Assembly (NCBI GenBank): GCA_905216055.1
Contig: CAJMSH010000003.1
Coordinates: forward strand, 62,001 to 126,000
Source: an uncultured bacterium
GTDB taxonomy: Bacteria; Cyanobacteriota; Vampirovibrionia; Gastranaerophilales; Gastranaerophilaceae
Reading direction: 5' to 3'
DNA: 64,000 nt
Position numbers and translations under genes: made by a program. The number at the start of each line of letters is the position of its first letter. The stretch's first letter is position 1. The notes below the pieces were generated by a model. It did not search any database and was not told the origin of the DNA. It saw only the letters and a list, made by a program, of their open reading frames with translations. Below are positions 25,993-33,664 of the stretch, one piece after another.

Positions 25993-26382
25993 ATGTCACG
26001 CAACAGAGATACATTTAATGAAATTAATATCACACCGTTAACAGATATCTTTCTTGTACTGTTAATCATAATGATGGTAATAGCCACAATGCTTGATCAG
26101 CAAGGCTTAAATTTAACCGTACCGGAAAATGTTGCGCAAGAACAAGTTCAAAAAGAACCTAAAATTATGACCGTAATGATTGATGCGTCAGACAAATTTT
26201 ATATTGAGGGAACAGAAGTTCCTTCTGACAAACTTGAAAACACAATAAAATCTCAGATGAAAAATTATCCTGACGGAGTTTTAATCAAAACAGATTCAGA
26301 TTCTTCACACGGTGCAATGGTAAAAGTTATGGACAGTGCCAGAAATTCAGGTATTACAGCAATCTCTGTCGATCAAATTTAA
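25993..26382 (+). CDS. exbD: ExbD/TolR family protein, copy 2
   Basis: A 129-residue ExbD homologue with the same TM segment and Asp (NITPLTDIFLVLLIIMMV) and a shorter periplasmic domain ending AISVDQI. It starts 30 bases after copy 1. Tandem exbD genes occur in some TonB systems, where the two subunits are thought to form a heterodimer. Its stop codon overlaps the end of a small convergent gene on the minus strand by 4 bases (26379-26382). Confidence 0.93.
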   Translation: MSRNRDTFNEINITPLTDIFLVLLIIMMVIATMLDQQGLNLTVPENVAQEQVQKEPKIMTVMIDASDKFYIEGTEVPSDKLENTIKSQMKNYPDGVLIKTDSDSSHGAMVKVMDSARNSGITAISVDQI

Positions 26383-26558
26383 ACATTCCAAGAAGGATTT
26401 TCACCATCTGCTACTTCAAAAAATTTCTGCATTTTTTCTGCAACAGATTTATCCTCTTTTTGCGGAAATACGCTGTTTGGCTTTGTCATATCAGTCTTTG
26501 CCATTGAATCAAATTTGTTGACTTTTTCTTTGATAGTTTCAAAATTAATTATCTTCAT
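26379..26558 (-). CDS. Small 59-aa hypothetical protein
   Basis: An intact reading frame encodes a 59-residue protein starting MKIINFETIKEKVNKFDSM and ending ENPSWNV. A GAGAGAGA purine tract lies eight bases before the ATG, a good ribosome-binding site. The product is soluble, mixed charge and probably helical in its first third and centre (SVAEKMQKFFEVAD). It lies opposite the exbD2 tail and divergent from ftsH. No family was recognised. Confidence 0.6.
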   Translation of the reverse strand: MKIINFETIKEKVNKFDSMAKTDMTKPNSVFPQKEDKSVAEKMQKFFEVADGENPSWNV

Positions 26559-26634
26559 ATAACAATCTCTCTCTTGTATATATAAAAAATTTTTCAGAGA
26601 AACTATTTCAAAAATCTTATTTTTATTTACATTT

Positions 26635-26664
26635 TTAACATTTTTTGTAATTTTGAGTTATAAT
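26635..26664 (+). promoter_or_regulatory. ftsH promoter
   Basis: TTAACA (26635-26640), 18 bases, then a perfect TATAAT (26659-26664). The ATG at 26700 follows with a GAGAGG site at 26687-26692. Confidence 0.6.
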
Positions 26665-26699
26665 AAAATAGTTAAAACATATTGAAGAGAGGTATTTTA

Positions 26700-28598
26700 A
26701 TGAATAAAAGTCAATCTGCAGGAATGTACATAGTATTAGCAATAGTTGTACTTCTTTTTGTTTCATCAGTTTTCTTATCAGGTCCTACAACAAAGGTTTC
26801 TGAAATCTCATATTCAAACTTTTTAGAAAGACTTGACAAAGGCGAATTCAAAAAAATTGAAAAAGCAGATGATTTTTTAATTGCAATACCAAAAGTTCAA
26901 CCAAAAGCTGAAACAACCAAAGCAGTAACTCCGACAATGGACAATCCTTTTGGTGTTCCGCAAACTAAAACCCCGACTTTAAAATACAAAGTTTTAACAC
27001 CTACATACGATCCTGATTTAATGAAAAAACTTGATGCGTCAAACGCAGAAATTCAAATTACAAGAGCAACAGAATCTTCAAAAACTCTTGCAAATGTATT
27101 AAGTTATTTGTTATTGCCGATATTATTCCTTGTATTTCTTGCTGTTATGGCAAAAAGTATTCAAGCTGGCGGCTCTCAAGCAATGTCTTTTGGGAAAAGC
27201 AAAGCTAAAATGCTTCTTGACAGCAAAGTTAAAACAACCTTCAAAGACGTAGCAGGAATTGACGAGGAGAAAAAAGAACTTGAAGAAATCGTAGACTTCT
27301 TGAAAAACGGTGACAAATACATTAAATTAGGCGCAAGAATTCCTAAAGGTGTACTTCTTGTAGGCCCTCCGGGAACAGGTAAAACATTAATGGCAAAAGC
27401 TGTTGCAGGTGAAGCAGGCGTTCCATTCTTCTCAATAAGCGGTTCAGATTTCGTTGAAATGTTTGTTGGTGTAGGTGCAAGCCGTGTAAGAGATTTGTTT
27501 GATCAAGCTAAAAAACATCAACCTTGTATTATATTCATTGATGAAATTGATGCCGTAGGTCGTCAACGTGGAGCAGGAATGGGAGGCGGTCACGATGAAC
27601 GTGAACAAACTCTTAACCAATTACTTGTTGAAATGGACGGTTTTGACGAAAACACAAATATTATAGTTATTGCAGCAACTAACAGACCTGACATTTTGGA
27701 TAACGCATTATTAAGACCTGGTAGATTTGACAGACAAATTTATATCAACGCTCCTGATGTAAGAGGTAGAGAACAAATACTTAAAGTTCATGCTAAAAAT
27801 AAACAACTTGAACCTGAAGTTGATTTGAAAACTCTTGCAAAACGTACACCGGGATTTACAGGTGCTGATTTACAAAACTTGCTTAACGAAGCTGCATTAC
27901 TTGCTGCTCGTAAAAACAAAGATAAAATTTCAATGGATGATATCGATAATTCAATAGACAGAGTAATTGCAGGTATCGAAAAGAAAAGCAAAGTAATGAC
28001 AGATGAAGATAAAGAATTAACTTCATACCACGAAGTAGGACACGCACTTTTAGCAAAATTACTTAAAGATGCAGATGAATTACACAAAGTATCAATTATC
28101 CCTCGCGGATATGCCTTGGGTGTTACTTGGACAAAACCTAAAGATGAAAGAGTTCACACAAACAAAGCTAAATTATTAGCACAAATTACTGTATCACTCG
28201 GCGGACGTGCTGCTGAAGAAATAGTTTACGGTAAAGACAGAGTAAGCACAGGCGCATCTCAAGACTTGATTAACGTAACTAATATCGCAAGAAAAATGGT
28301 TACAGCTTGGGGTATGTCAGACAAATTAGGCAACATGGCATACGGCAAAAATCAAGAAAACGTATTTATGGGCAGAGATTTCGGTCATCAAAGAGATTAC
28401 TCAGAACAAGTAGCTTTTGAAATTGATGAAGAAATGAAAAATATTGTTGATGCTAAATACGAAGAAGCTAAAAGACTTTTAAGCGAAAACAGAGATATGC
28501 TTGAAGCTATTGCAAAAGAACTTCTTGATAAAGAAACTATTGACGCTGAAGAATTCCAAGACATTATGAACAGAGTAGCAAGTGAAAGACAAAGTTAA
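26700..28598 (+). CDS. ftsH: ATP-dependent zinc metalloprotease FtsH
   Basis: A 632-residue membrane-bound AAA protease that degrades misfolded membrane and short-lived regulatory proteins. Two TM helices (about 7-25 and 110-130) flank a periplasmic domain with a Lys/Pro/Thr-rich insert. The AAA module has Walker A GPPGTGKT, Walker B IIFIDEIDAVG and the second region of homology (NRPDILDNALLRPGRFDR). The protease domain has the zinc-binding HEVGH. An upstream TTG at 26682 is in frame, but the ATG at 26700 has the better-spaced GAGAGG ribosome-binding site. The start of the next gene overlaps its last 17 bases. Confidence 0.97.
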   Translation: MNKSQSAGMYIVLAIVVLLFVSSVFLSGPTTKVSEISYSNFLERLDKGEFKKIEKADDFLIAIPKVQPKAETTKAVTPTMDNPFGVPQTKTPTLKYKVLTPTYDPDLMKKLDASNAEIQITRATESSKTLANVLSYLLLPILFLVFLAVMAKSIQAGGSQAMSFGKSKAKMLLDSKVKTTFKDVAGIDEEKKELEEIVDFLKNGDKYIKLGARIPKGVLLVGPPGTGKTLMAKAVAGEAGVPFFSISGSDFVEMFVGVGASRVRDLFDQAKKHQPCIIFIDEIDAVGRQRGAGMGGGHDEREQTLNQLLVEMDGFDENTNIIVIAATNRPDILDNALLRPGRFDRQIYINAPDVRGREQILKVHAKNKQLEPEVDLKTLAKRTPGFTGADLQNLLNEAALLAARKNKDKISMDDIDNSIDRVIAGIEKKSKVMTDEDKELTSYHEVGHALLAKLLKDADELHKVSIIPRGYALGVTWTKPKDERVHTNKAKLLAQITVSLGGRAAEEIVYGKDRVSTGASQDLINVTNIARKMVTAWGMSDKLGNMAYGKNQENVFMGRDFGHQRDYSEQVAFEIDEEMKNIVDAKYEEAKRLLSENRDMLEAIAKELLDKETIDAEEFQDIMNRVASERQS

Positions 28599-29271
28599 AT
28601 ATATTTTACAAGTACCAATCTGTGAGGCAGAAAAAAATCTAACAAATCCTTGTGACATTTTAGGTATAAAATTTTCAGAAGAAAATTGGGAACAGGAATT
28701 AATAAGTTTAAAAAATCTTCTCCCAAAAATTAGCAAACCTTTAATGTTGAGAGGTTGTGGCAATGATTCGGTTGACACAAAGCTTTTGCCTGAGGTTATG
28801 AATATTCTCGACAGAGAATGTATTATCGGAATTGCAAATGAAAACAACTACAAAAGTATTGTTCCCTCAGTTATTAAAGGCGGGCACAAACTAATTATCC
28901 GCACTCCTATTGATATTAACCTTGCAAAAGAAATGAATATTCTAACCTCTGATATGGGACTTGGATTAGATAAAATTTTAATAGATACAGATATCGGCGG
29001 GCTCGGATACGGTTTTGAATACGGTTACAGTATTATGGAAAAAATAAAGTTGGAAGGTGTCGGGAATAACAACAAGCAAGGGGACAAATATTTGAATATG
29101 CCGCTTATATCTTTTGCAACGGAAGAAACTTCTAAAACCAAAGAAGCAAAAGACAAAAATCTTGCATTATTTCTTGAAATTTCCTCAGCCTCAGGAGTTC
29201 TTGCAGCAGGTGCTGATTATATTGTTATGACAATTCCGCAAGCGGTTAAAGTTATGAAAGGACTTGTATGA
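28582..29271 (+). CDS. Corrinoid iron-sulfur protein small-subunit-like (AcsD/CdhD) protein
   Basis: A 229-residue protein resembling the delta subunit of CO dehydrogenase/acetyl-CoA synthase, the TIM-barrel partner (AcsD/CdhD) of the corrinoid iron-sulfur protein. Visible family-like pieces are LMLRGCGNDSVDTKLLPEV, CIIGIANENNYKSI and LIDTDIGGLGYGFEYGYSIMEK. It is shorter than classical AcsD (about 310). The start is GTG at 28582, inside the ftsH 3' end, and its stop overlaps the next gene by 4 bases. In acetogens the pair carries a methyl group on cobalamin to acetyl-CoA synthase. No other Wood-Ljungdahl gene is present here, so the role is uncertain. Confidence 0.75.
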   Translation: MKDKVKYILQVPICEAEKNLTNPCDILGIKFSEENWEQELISLKNLLPKISKPLMLRGCGNDSVDTKLLPEVMNILDRECIIGIANENNYKSIVPSVIKGGHKLIIRTPIDINLAKEMNILTSDMGLGLDKILIDTDIGGLGYGFEYGYSIMEKIKLEGVGNNNKQGDKYLNMPLISFATEETSKTKEAKDKNLALFLEISSASGVLAAGADYIVMTIPQAVKVMKGLV

Positions 29272-30431
29272 CAGAACTTTCAGGATTACAAATTTTTAAA
29301 TACCTTCCTGCAGCAAAAAAAGCAGAACACACAAACTGCAAAGAATGCGGTTGTCCAACCTGTATGGCTTTTGCTCTAAAACTTGCCAAACATAATATTG
29401 ACATAGAAAAATGCCATTATGTTCCCGAAGATTTGAAAAATATTTATGAGCAAACCTCAAAAGAACCGCAAAAAACTGTTGAAATAAACGGACTTAAAAT
29501 CGGCGGAGAAAATGTATTATACAGACACGAAAAAACATTTATTAATCAATGTGCAATTTCAATCATCATTGACCTTGCAAAACCGAATTGGCAAGAAACA
29601 TTAAAACAGGTTAAAAGCTTTGAAATCACAAGGATAAACGAACATTTAAAAATTGATTTGGTAATAATTAAAGAAACCCAAAATAAAAAAATCAAAGATT
29701 TTCAATCGATTATTCTTGACGGAAAATTAAACGTAATTTCTTATGATGAATTTATGAAACTTCCTCTAAAAGGAATTATTGATAAAAGCTTTACAGAAAC
29801 TGCAGAAGAACTTGTCAAAATAAGAGAAAAAGCGGTTATTGAAAAAGATGAAAATTATTCAAATCCCGTATATGTATATTTTGAACATACAAATGATTTG
29901 AACCTTCTTTGTGCAAAAGCATCTTATTATATTTGTAAATATGCAAATATGCTTATCTTAGAAGATTTCAACCCATATTTGATAACCTCTTTAATGACTT
30001 TAAGACAAAATATTTTTACAGACCCGCAAAAACCGCTTCAGGTTGAACCGAAAATATATGAGTTTAACAATCCTGATGAAAATTCACTAATATTTATGAC
30101 CACAAATTTTGCACTTACATTTTTTGCGGTTGCAAATGAACTAGAGAGCCTTCCTGTTCCATCATATCTTGTTGTTACTCCTGCAGAAGGAATGAGTGTT
30201 TTAACAGCTTGGTCTGCCGAAAAATTCACAGCAAAAACTGCTGCAAGAACACTAAAAAAATTCGATCTTGCAAACAAAGTAAAAAACAGAAAAATAATTA
30301 TCCCAGGCCTTCTAGCCCACATGAAAGATGAATTGCAAGATGAAATAAAAGACTTTGAAATAGTAGTCGGCACAGTAGAAGCTTTTGCAATCGGGGATTT
30401 TGTAAAAAATATGAAAATTAATCAGGAGTAA
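29268..30431 (+). CDS. Corrinoid iron-sulfur protein large-subunit-like (AcsC/CdhE) protein
   Basis: A 387-residue protein resembling the gamma subunit of the corrinoid iron-sulfur protein. The N-terminal [4Fe-4S] domain has Cys24, Cys27, Cys32 and Cys49 in the family pattern (CKECGCPTCMAFALKLA). A GGENVLYRHEKTF segment opens the central domain, and the C-terminal cobalamin-binding-type region is recognisable (TPAEGMSVLTAWSAEKF, then IIPGLLAHMKDEL and VGTVEAFAIGDFV). It is shorter than typical AcsC (about 445), with a reduced central barrel. It overlaps the small-subunit gene by 4 bases. Its 3' end overlaps the convergent XRE gene by 14 bases. Confidence 0.82.
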   Translation: MTELSGLQIFKYLPAAKKAEHTNCKECGCPTCMAFALKLAKHNIDIEKCHYVPEDLKNIYEQTSKEPQKTVEINGLKIGGENVLYRHEKTFINQCAISIIIDLAKPNWQETLKQVKSFEITRINEHLKIDLVIIKETQNKKIKDFQSIILDGKLNVISYDEFMKLPLKGIIDKSFTETAEELVKIREKAVIEKDENYSNPVYVYFEHTNDLNLLCAKASYYICKYANMLILEDFNPYLITSLMTLRQNIFTDPQKPLQVEPKIYEFNNPDENSLIFMTTNFALTFFAVANELESLPVPSYLVVTPAEGMSVLTAWSAEKFTAKTAARTLKKFDLANKVKNRKIIIPGLLAHMKDELQDEIKDFEIVVGTVEAFAIGDFVKNMKINQE

Positions 30432-30621
30432 ACTCTAACAAATCAGAAACCTTGCAGTTGAAATACTTGCACAACAAATCAAGAGTTTTAGCATCATATC
30501 TAACAGTATCATTGTTACGTAAACGCGACAAAGTATTTTCACTTATTCCTGTTTTTTGAAAAATATCTTTTGCGGTTGTTCTATGACGCCATATCAATTC
30601 ATCTAAATTACAAGTAATCAT
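30418..30621 (-). CDS. XRE/Cro-CI type small HTH regulator
   Basis: A 67-residue protein consisting almost entirely of one XRE-family helix-turn-helix (TTAKDIFQKTGISENTLSRLRNNDTV, then DLLCKYFNCKVSDLLEF). Such short stand-alone regulators usually bind palindromic operators near their own gene. A perfect 24-bp palindrome lies 57 bases upstream, between it and the divergent 61-residue gene, and is the obvious candidate site. The 3' end overlaps the CFeSP large-subunit-like gene. The ligand or signal is unknown. Confidence 0.9.
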   Translation of the reverse strand: MITCNLDELIWRHRTTAKDIFQKTGISENTLSRLRNNDTVRYDAKTLDLLCKYFNCKVSDLLEFTPD

Positions 30622-30677
30622 ATTAAAAGTATAAACTTATTATTTCTTACTTGACTTTAATTAAATTATCTAGTACC

Positions 30678-30701
30678 TTAGTTACTATTAATAGTAACTA
30701 A
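30678..30701. promoter_or_regulatory. Perfect 24-bp palindrome, candidate operator
   Basis: The left half TTAGTTACTATT (30678-30689) is matched by its exact reverse complement (30690-30701) with no spacer. It lies between the divergent XRE regulator gene and the 61-aa gene, just downstream of a TTGACT (30651-30656), where a repressor would block rightward transcription. Not followed by T residues, so not a terminator. Confidence 0.6.
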
Positions 30702-30718
30702 ATTTAAAGAAGGTTTAT

Positions 30719-30904
30719 ATGATACTGGGAGCTTTGAAATTTATGGAAGAGTTTGAAAAAACTTTTCATAAAACTGTTAAAAATATTTTTTTATATAATA
30801 TAATAGCCATGCACAGAAATATTTTGCCTAAAAATACCTTACATCAACTAAGAACTTGGCAATATGATTTGGCAGACATTTTGGAATTTTATTATGCAGA
30901 ATAA
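30719..30904 (+). CDS. Small 61-aa hypothetical protein
   Basis: A short open frame with a GAAGG ribosome-binding site five bases before the ATG. The product is mostly helical in appearance (LKFMEEFEKTFHKTVKNIF, then a second helix ending ADILEFYYAE) with several aromatic residues; there is no signal peptide or clear TM helix. It starts 17 bases after the 24-bp palindrome and faces away from the XRE gene, so it is the probable target of that regulator. A two-gene regulator/effector arrangement is suggested by position only. Function unknown. Confidence 0.5.
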   Translation: MILGALKFMEEFEKTFHKTVKNIFLYNIIAMHRNILPKNTLHQLRTWQYDLADILEFYYAE

Positions 30905-30938
30905 CAAAATTCTATTTTTACAGGTTTTATAAAGAATT

Positions 30939-31328
30939 ATGAAAATCTCAAACATAAATAACAATACCACCCCACATTTTAAAGGTTTATATTTCAAATC
31001 AGTTTCGCCTGAAGTCCAAAAAGCCCTAAAAGCTTCACCGGCAATAAAAAATATAAGCGAAAATTATGATGTCTTTATTTCTCAATACAGGCAAAACACA
31101 AAAGGTGACTTTGGCAAAGCTGTTGAATACGGTCTTAAGTACAAAATTCAAGAAATAGCCCCGAATTTATTTACAAAAAAGCCTAAATTCATCATTAAAG
31201 GCTCATCAGATTTTGCTCTTAATCCGGAGCTTTACACAAACAATAAAGACATAGAAAAAACAATTACGGAAGATCTTTTATTAGAAGCTGAACTTATTGA
31301 TACAAATTTTTTCAAAAGCTTTAAATAA
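30939..31328 (+). CDS. Hypothetical protein with N-terminal F-x-G motif (129 aa)
   Basis: A soluble 129-residue protein of unknown family. It begins with an Asn-rich segment (MKISNINNNTTPHFKGLYF) and then has a helical, Lys-rich middle (SPEVQKALKASPAIKNI) and mixed C-terminal part. The (S/N)N(I/V)N...F-x-G start is shared with two other unrelated proteins in this window (36603-37106 and 58294-58857), which suggests a targeting or recognition signal. There is no classical signal peptide. Its 3' end overlaps the fliR gene on the other strand by 8 bases. A -10-like TATAAA lies five bases before the ATG. Confidence 0.65.
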   Translation: MKISNINNNTTPHFKGLYFKSVSPEVQKALKASPAIKNISENYDVFISQYRQNTKGDFGKAVEYGLKYKIQEIAPNLFTKKPKFIIKGSSDFALNPELYTNNKDIEKTITEDLLLEAELIDTNFFKSFK

Positions 31329-32100
31329 TATTTGCAAAAGATAAAAAGTAATCAGATATAATATTAACAAGCATTGGCAAAATCCAAACCATTATTGCAG
31401 CGCCTAAAACAGGCTTGAATAAAAAGCTTAACTGGAATACGTTTACCTGAGGAGCAGTTTTTGAAATTACACCAAGAATAATATCTTGCCCAAGAGTTGC
31501 TAAAAGTATAGGAGAGGCTATTTGCAAGCCCATAAACAAGACATTTGATGATAATTGAACCATATAGTCCATATTTACAATTTGCTGCAAAGGAATGATT
31601 GTAGCATCCAAAGGAAATATCTCAAAACTTCTGATAAGCGCAGACAAAAGCCAATAAATTCCACCCAACTGTATAAATATTACCAAACCTAAAAGCTGAA
31701 AACATTTTCCAACAATAGATACCTGAGAAGAAGTAGTCGGATCCAAAACCATAGCAGAAGAAAGTCCCATCTGCATATTTACCATATCACCACCCGCATC
31801 AACTGCAAGCAAGATTAATTGTGCAATATAACCTATCATTGCACCGACAACCATGTTTAATAAAATTGATAAAGCAAAAGATTCCTTAATTATAGTAACA
31901 TCAGGCTTGGTTACACAGGTTAAAACTATTGTTATCAAAAGAATAAGGCCTAATTTAACCATGCCGGGGATTTCTTTTCTGTTAAACACAGGAGCAAGCC
32001 TAAAAAAGCCTAACATGCGAGCAAAAATAAATATACCCGCAGCTAAATAAGCGTTAAGCATAGGAAACATTTTCATTAATTCTTCAATGATATGTTCCAA
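31321..32100 (-). CDS. fliR: Flagellar/type III export protein FliR
   Basis: A 259-residue polytopic membrane protein of the FliR/SctT family, part of the export gate in the flagellar basal body. The chain is almost entirely hydrophobic helices, with the family-typical FARMLGFFRLAPVFNRKEIPGMVKLGLI near the N-terminus and a SPILLATLGQDIILGVISKTAPQVNVFQLSFLFK-like region in the second half that is characteristic of FliR. It is the last gene of the minus-strand export module. Whether the machine is flagellar or a non-flagellar type III system is discussed under findings; FliO upstream favours flagellar. Confidence 0.92.
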   Translation of the reverse strand: MEHIIEELMKMFPMLNAYLAAGIFIFARMLGFFRLAPVFNRKEIPGMVKLGLILLITIVLTCVTKPDVTIIKESFALSILLNMVVGAMIGYIAQLILLAVDAGGDMVNMQMGLSSAMVLDPTTSSQVSIVGKCFQLLGLVIFIQLGGIYWLLSALIRSFEIFPLDATIIPLQQIVNMDYMVQLSSNVLFMGLQIASPILLATLGQDIILGVISKTAPQVNVFQLSFLFKPVLGAAIMVWILPMLVNIISDYFLSFANII

Positions 32101-32102
32101 AT

Positions 32103-32444
32103 TTACTTATCCTCCTTTTTTTCATTATCAACTCTATCTAACGGGAAACAAGCAAGCTCATCAGGGCATTTGAAAGTAGTTGCCTCAGGCATAACATTAA
32201 CTTTCAAAACAATATCTTTATCATCTAAAACTACTGTAATTTCTGCATTTCCTTCCCTTTTTGCTTTTACAATAATCGTATCTTTTTTATTATCAATCGT
32301 AAAAAAAGGCACTACGGAAACTATGCTTTCATCATTCGATAAAACAGAGTGCACAGGCTTTTCTGACACAATTATATAATCTTCAAATGCTAAAGCCTGA
32401 AGAGGAATAAAAATTATTGAAGCTATTAATAAAAATTTTTTCAT
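32103..32444 (-). CDS. Small periplasmic protein resembling a pilus-assembly/secretin N-domain
   Basis: A 113-residue exported protein with a signal peptide (FLLIASIIFIPLQALA) and a compact beta-rich domain: SEKPVHSVLSNDESIVSVVPFFT, then TIIVKAKREGNAEITVVLDDKDIVLKVNV. This order resembles the T2SS/T3SS pilus-formation N-terminal domain found at the start of CpaC-like secretins. Two Cys residues follow (FKCPDELACFP) and may form a disulfide. It sits between fliQ and fliR with gaps of only 2-3 bases, so it is part of the operon. A link between the export gate and the periplasm is an inference. Such a gene is not a usual member of fliOPQR clusters. Confidence 0.7.
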   Translation of the reverse strand: MKKFLLIASIIFIPLQALAFEDYIIVSEKPVHSVLSNDESIVSVVPFFTIDNKKDTIIVKAKREGNAEITVVLDDKDIVLKVNVMPEATTFKCPDELACFPLDRVDNEKKEDK

Positions 32445-32447
32445 ATT

Positions 32448-32936
32448 TTATCTTCCCAAAATTTTGTTTGTTTCTATGAAATTCGGACGTGGCATAGGAG
32501 TCTGCGGACTTGCATAATATTTTGTTTTTTGCTGCTGATCTATAAACGGAACTTTTCCCGGATTTTTCATTACTTCTTTAATAGAAGGCTGATTTTTAAA
32601 CTTGTCAGGCATTTCATGCTCAAAAGGACTTGTATATTTATAATAATCAGCAGGAAGCACATAAGAATCATTTTTTGAAACAAGGTTAAATGCCATAGCC
32701 ATACCGTCAATTGTAAAACCTTTCAACATATTGATAAAACCGATACCGCCAATAACTATAACAAGGAAAACCCCAAGAATTTTCGGAGCAGCCGCAATAG
32801 TCTGTTCCTGAACCTGAGTAACAGCCTGCAAAATACCAACAACAAGACCAATACCTGCTGCAACAAGTACACAAGGCATTGAGATTGCAAGCATTATTAA
32901 AAATCCTTTTGCTAAGTATTCAACTAAAACTTCCAT
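32448..32936 (-). CDS. fliQ: Flagellar/type III export protein FliQ with long C-terminal extension
   Basis: The first ~88 residues are a normal FliQ/SctS: two TM helices (MLAISMPCVLVAAGIGLVVGI and ILGVFLVIVIGGIGFI) around the conserved QAVTQVQEQTI turn. The open frame starts further upstream (33044), but the ATG at 32936 has a GAGGG ribosome-binding site and fits the family. The protein then continues for about 74 residues of hydrophilic, Lys/Pro-rich sequence ending NKILGR, which standard FliQ (about 89 residues) does not have. The rest of the operon is normal in order (O-P-Q). The tail may contact another export component. Confidence 0.9.
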   Translation of the reverse strand: MEVLVEYLAKGFLIMLAISMPCVLVAAGIGLVVGILQAVTQVQEQTIAAAPKILGVFLVIVIGGIGFINMLKGFTIDGMAMAFNLVSKNDSYVLPADYYKYTSPFEHEMPDKFKNQPSIKEVMKNPGKVPFIDQQQKTKYYASPQTPMPRPNFIETNKILGR

Positions 32937-33012
32937 TTTTTTACCCTCTTTATAGATTATCGTGTGCCTTTTCTTACTTTTTTCAGAGTTCTTTACCCTC
33001 TTTGTAAAAATA

Positions 33013-33654
33013 CTAATTGTAACTTGTAACCAGCCCCTGAACAATTAACGCCCAGCCGTCAACCGCAATAAATATCAACAGCTTAAACGGCAAAGATATA
33101 ATTGTCGGTGACAACATAAACATACCAAGTGCAAGCAAGATATTTGCAACAACAAGGTCTAAAACAATGAACGGAACAAATATAATAAATCCGATTTCAA
33201 AAGATGTTTTCAATTCACTTATGATAAATGCAGGAGCAACTTGCCAAACAGTTATCTCCTCAGGATTTTTCGGAGGTTGCCCCTTCGAAGCCTCTATAAA
33301 GAATGCCAAATCACTCTCCCTTGTTTGTTTCATCATAAATTCTTTCAAAGGTTTTGAGCCCTCATTTATCGCCTCAACAATATTTTGATTTTTATGATAC
33401 GGAACCGAGCCCATTTCATACATTTTTTGGAATGTTCCACCCATAGTGTAAAATGTCAAAATCATTGCTAAACCGACAATTACAATTGAAGGTGGAACCT
33501 GCTGAGTACCCATTGCTGTTTTTAACATTGAAAAAACTATAACAAATCTCAAAAAACTTGTCATACAACAAAAAACAAGCGGTATTAATGAAAAAACTGT
33601 CATTAATATCAGCATTTGTAAAACCGGGTTCATATCTCTTATTATTGTGTCCAT
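33013..33654 (-). CDS. fliP: Flagellar/type III export protein FliP
   Basis: A 213-residue member of the FliP/SctR family, the pore-forming export gate subunit. It shows the CMTSFLRFVIVFSMLKTAMGTQQVPPS core and the C-terminal family segment (FIIFVPFIVLDLVVANILLALGM). The N-terminus begins almost directly with TM1; the cleavable signal peptide usual in flagellar FliP is absent, and fliO ends only 10 bases upstream, leaving little room for a longer product. Non-flagellar SctR also lacks a signal peptide. It is followed by fliQ after a 76-base gap. Confidence 0.93.
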   Translation of the reverse strand: MDTIIRDMNPVLQMLILMTVFSLIPLVFCCMTSFLRFVIVFSMLKTAMGTQQVPPSIVIVGLAMILTFYTMGGTFQKMYEMGSVPYHKNQNIVEAINEGSKPLKEFMMKQTRESDLAFFIEASKGQPPKNPEEITVWQVAPAFIISELKTSFEIGFIIFVPFIVLDLVVANILLALGMFMLSPTIISLPFKLLIFIAVDGWALIVQGLVTSYN

Positions 33655-33664
33655 TTTTATTCCT

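Noticed and set aside
30038..30373. 111-residue minus-strand frame inside the CFeSP large-subunit-like gene
   Set aside because: The plus-strand frame has clear domain structure; the antisense frame does not resemble a protein family.
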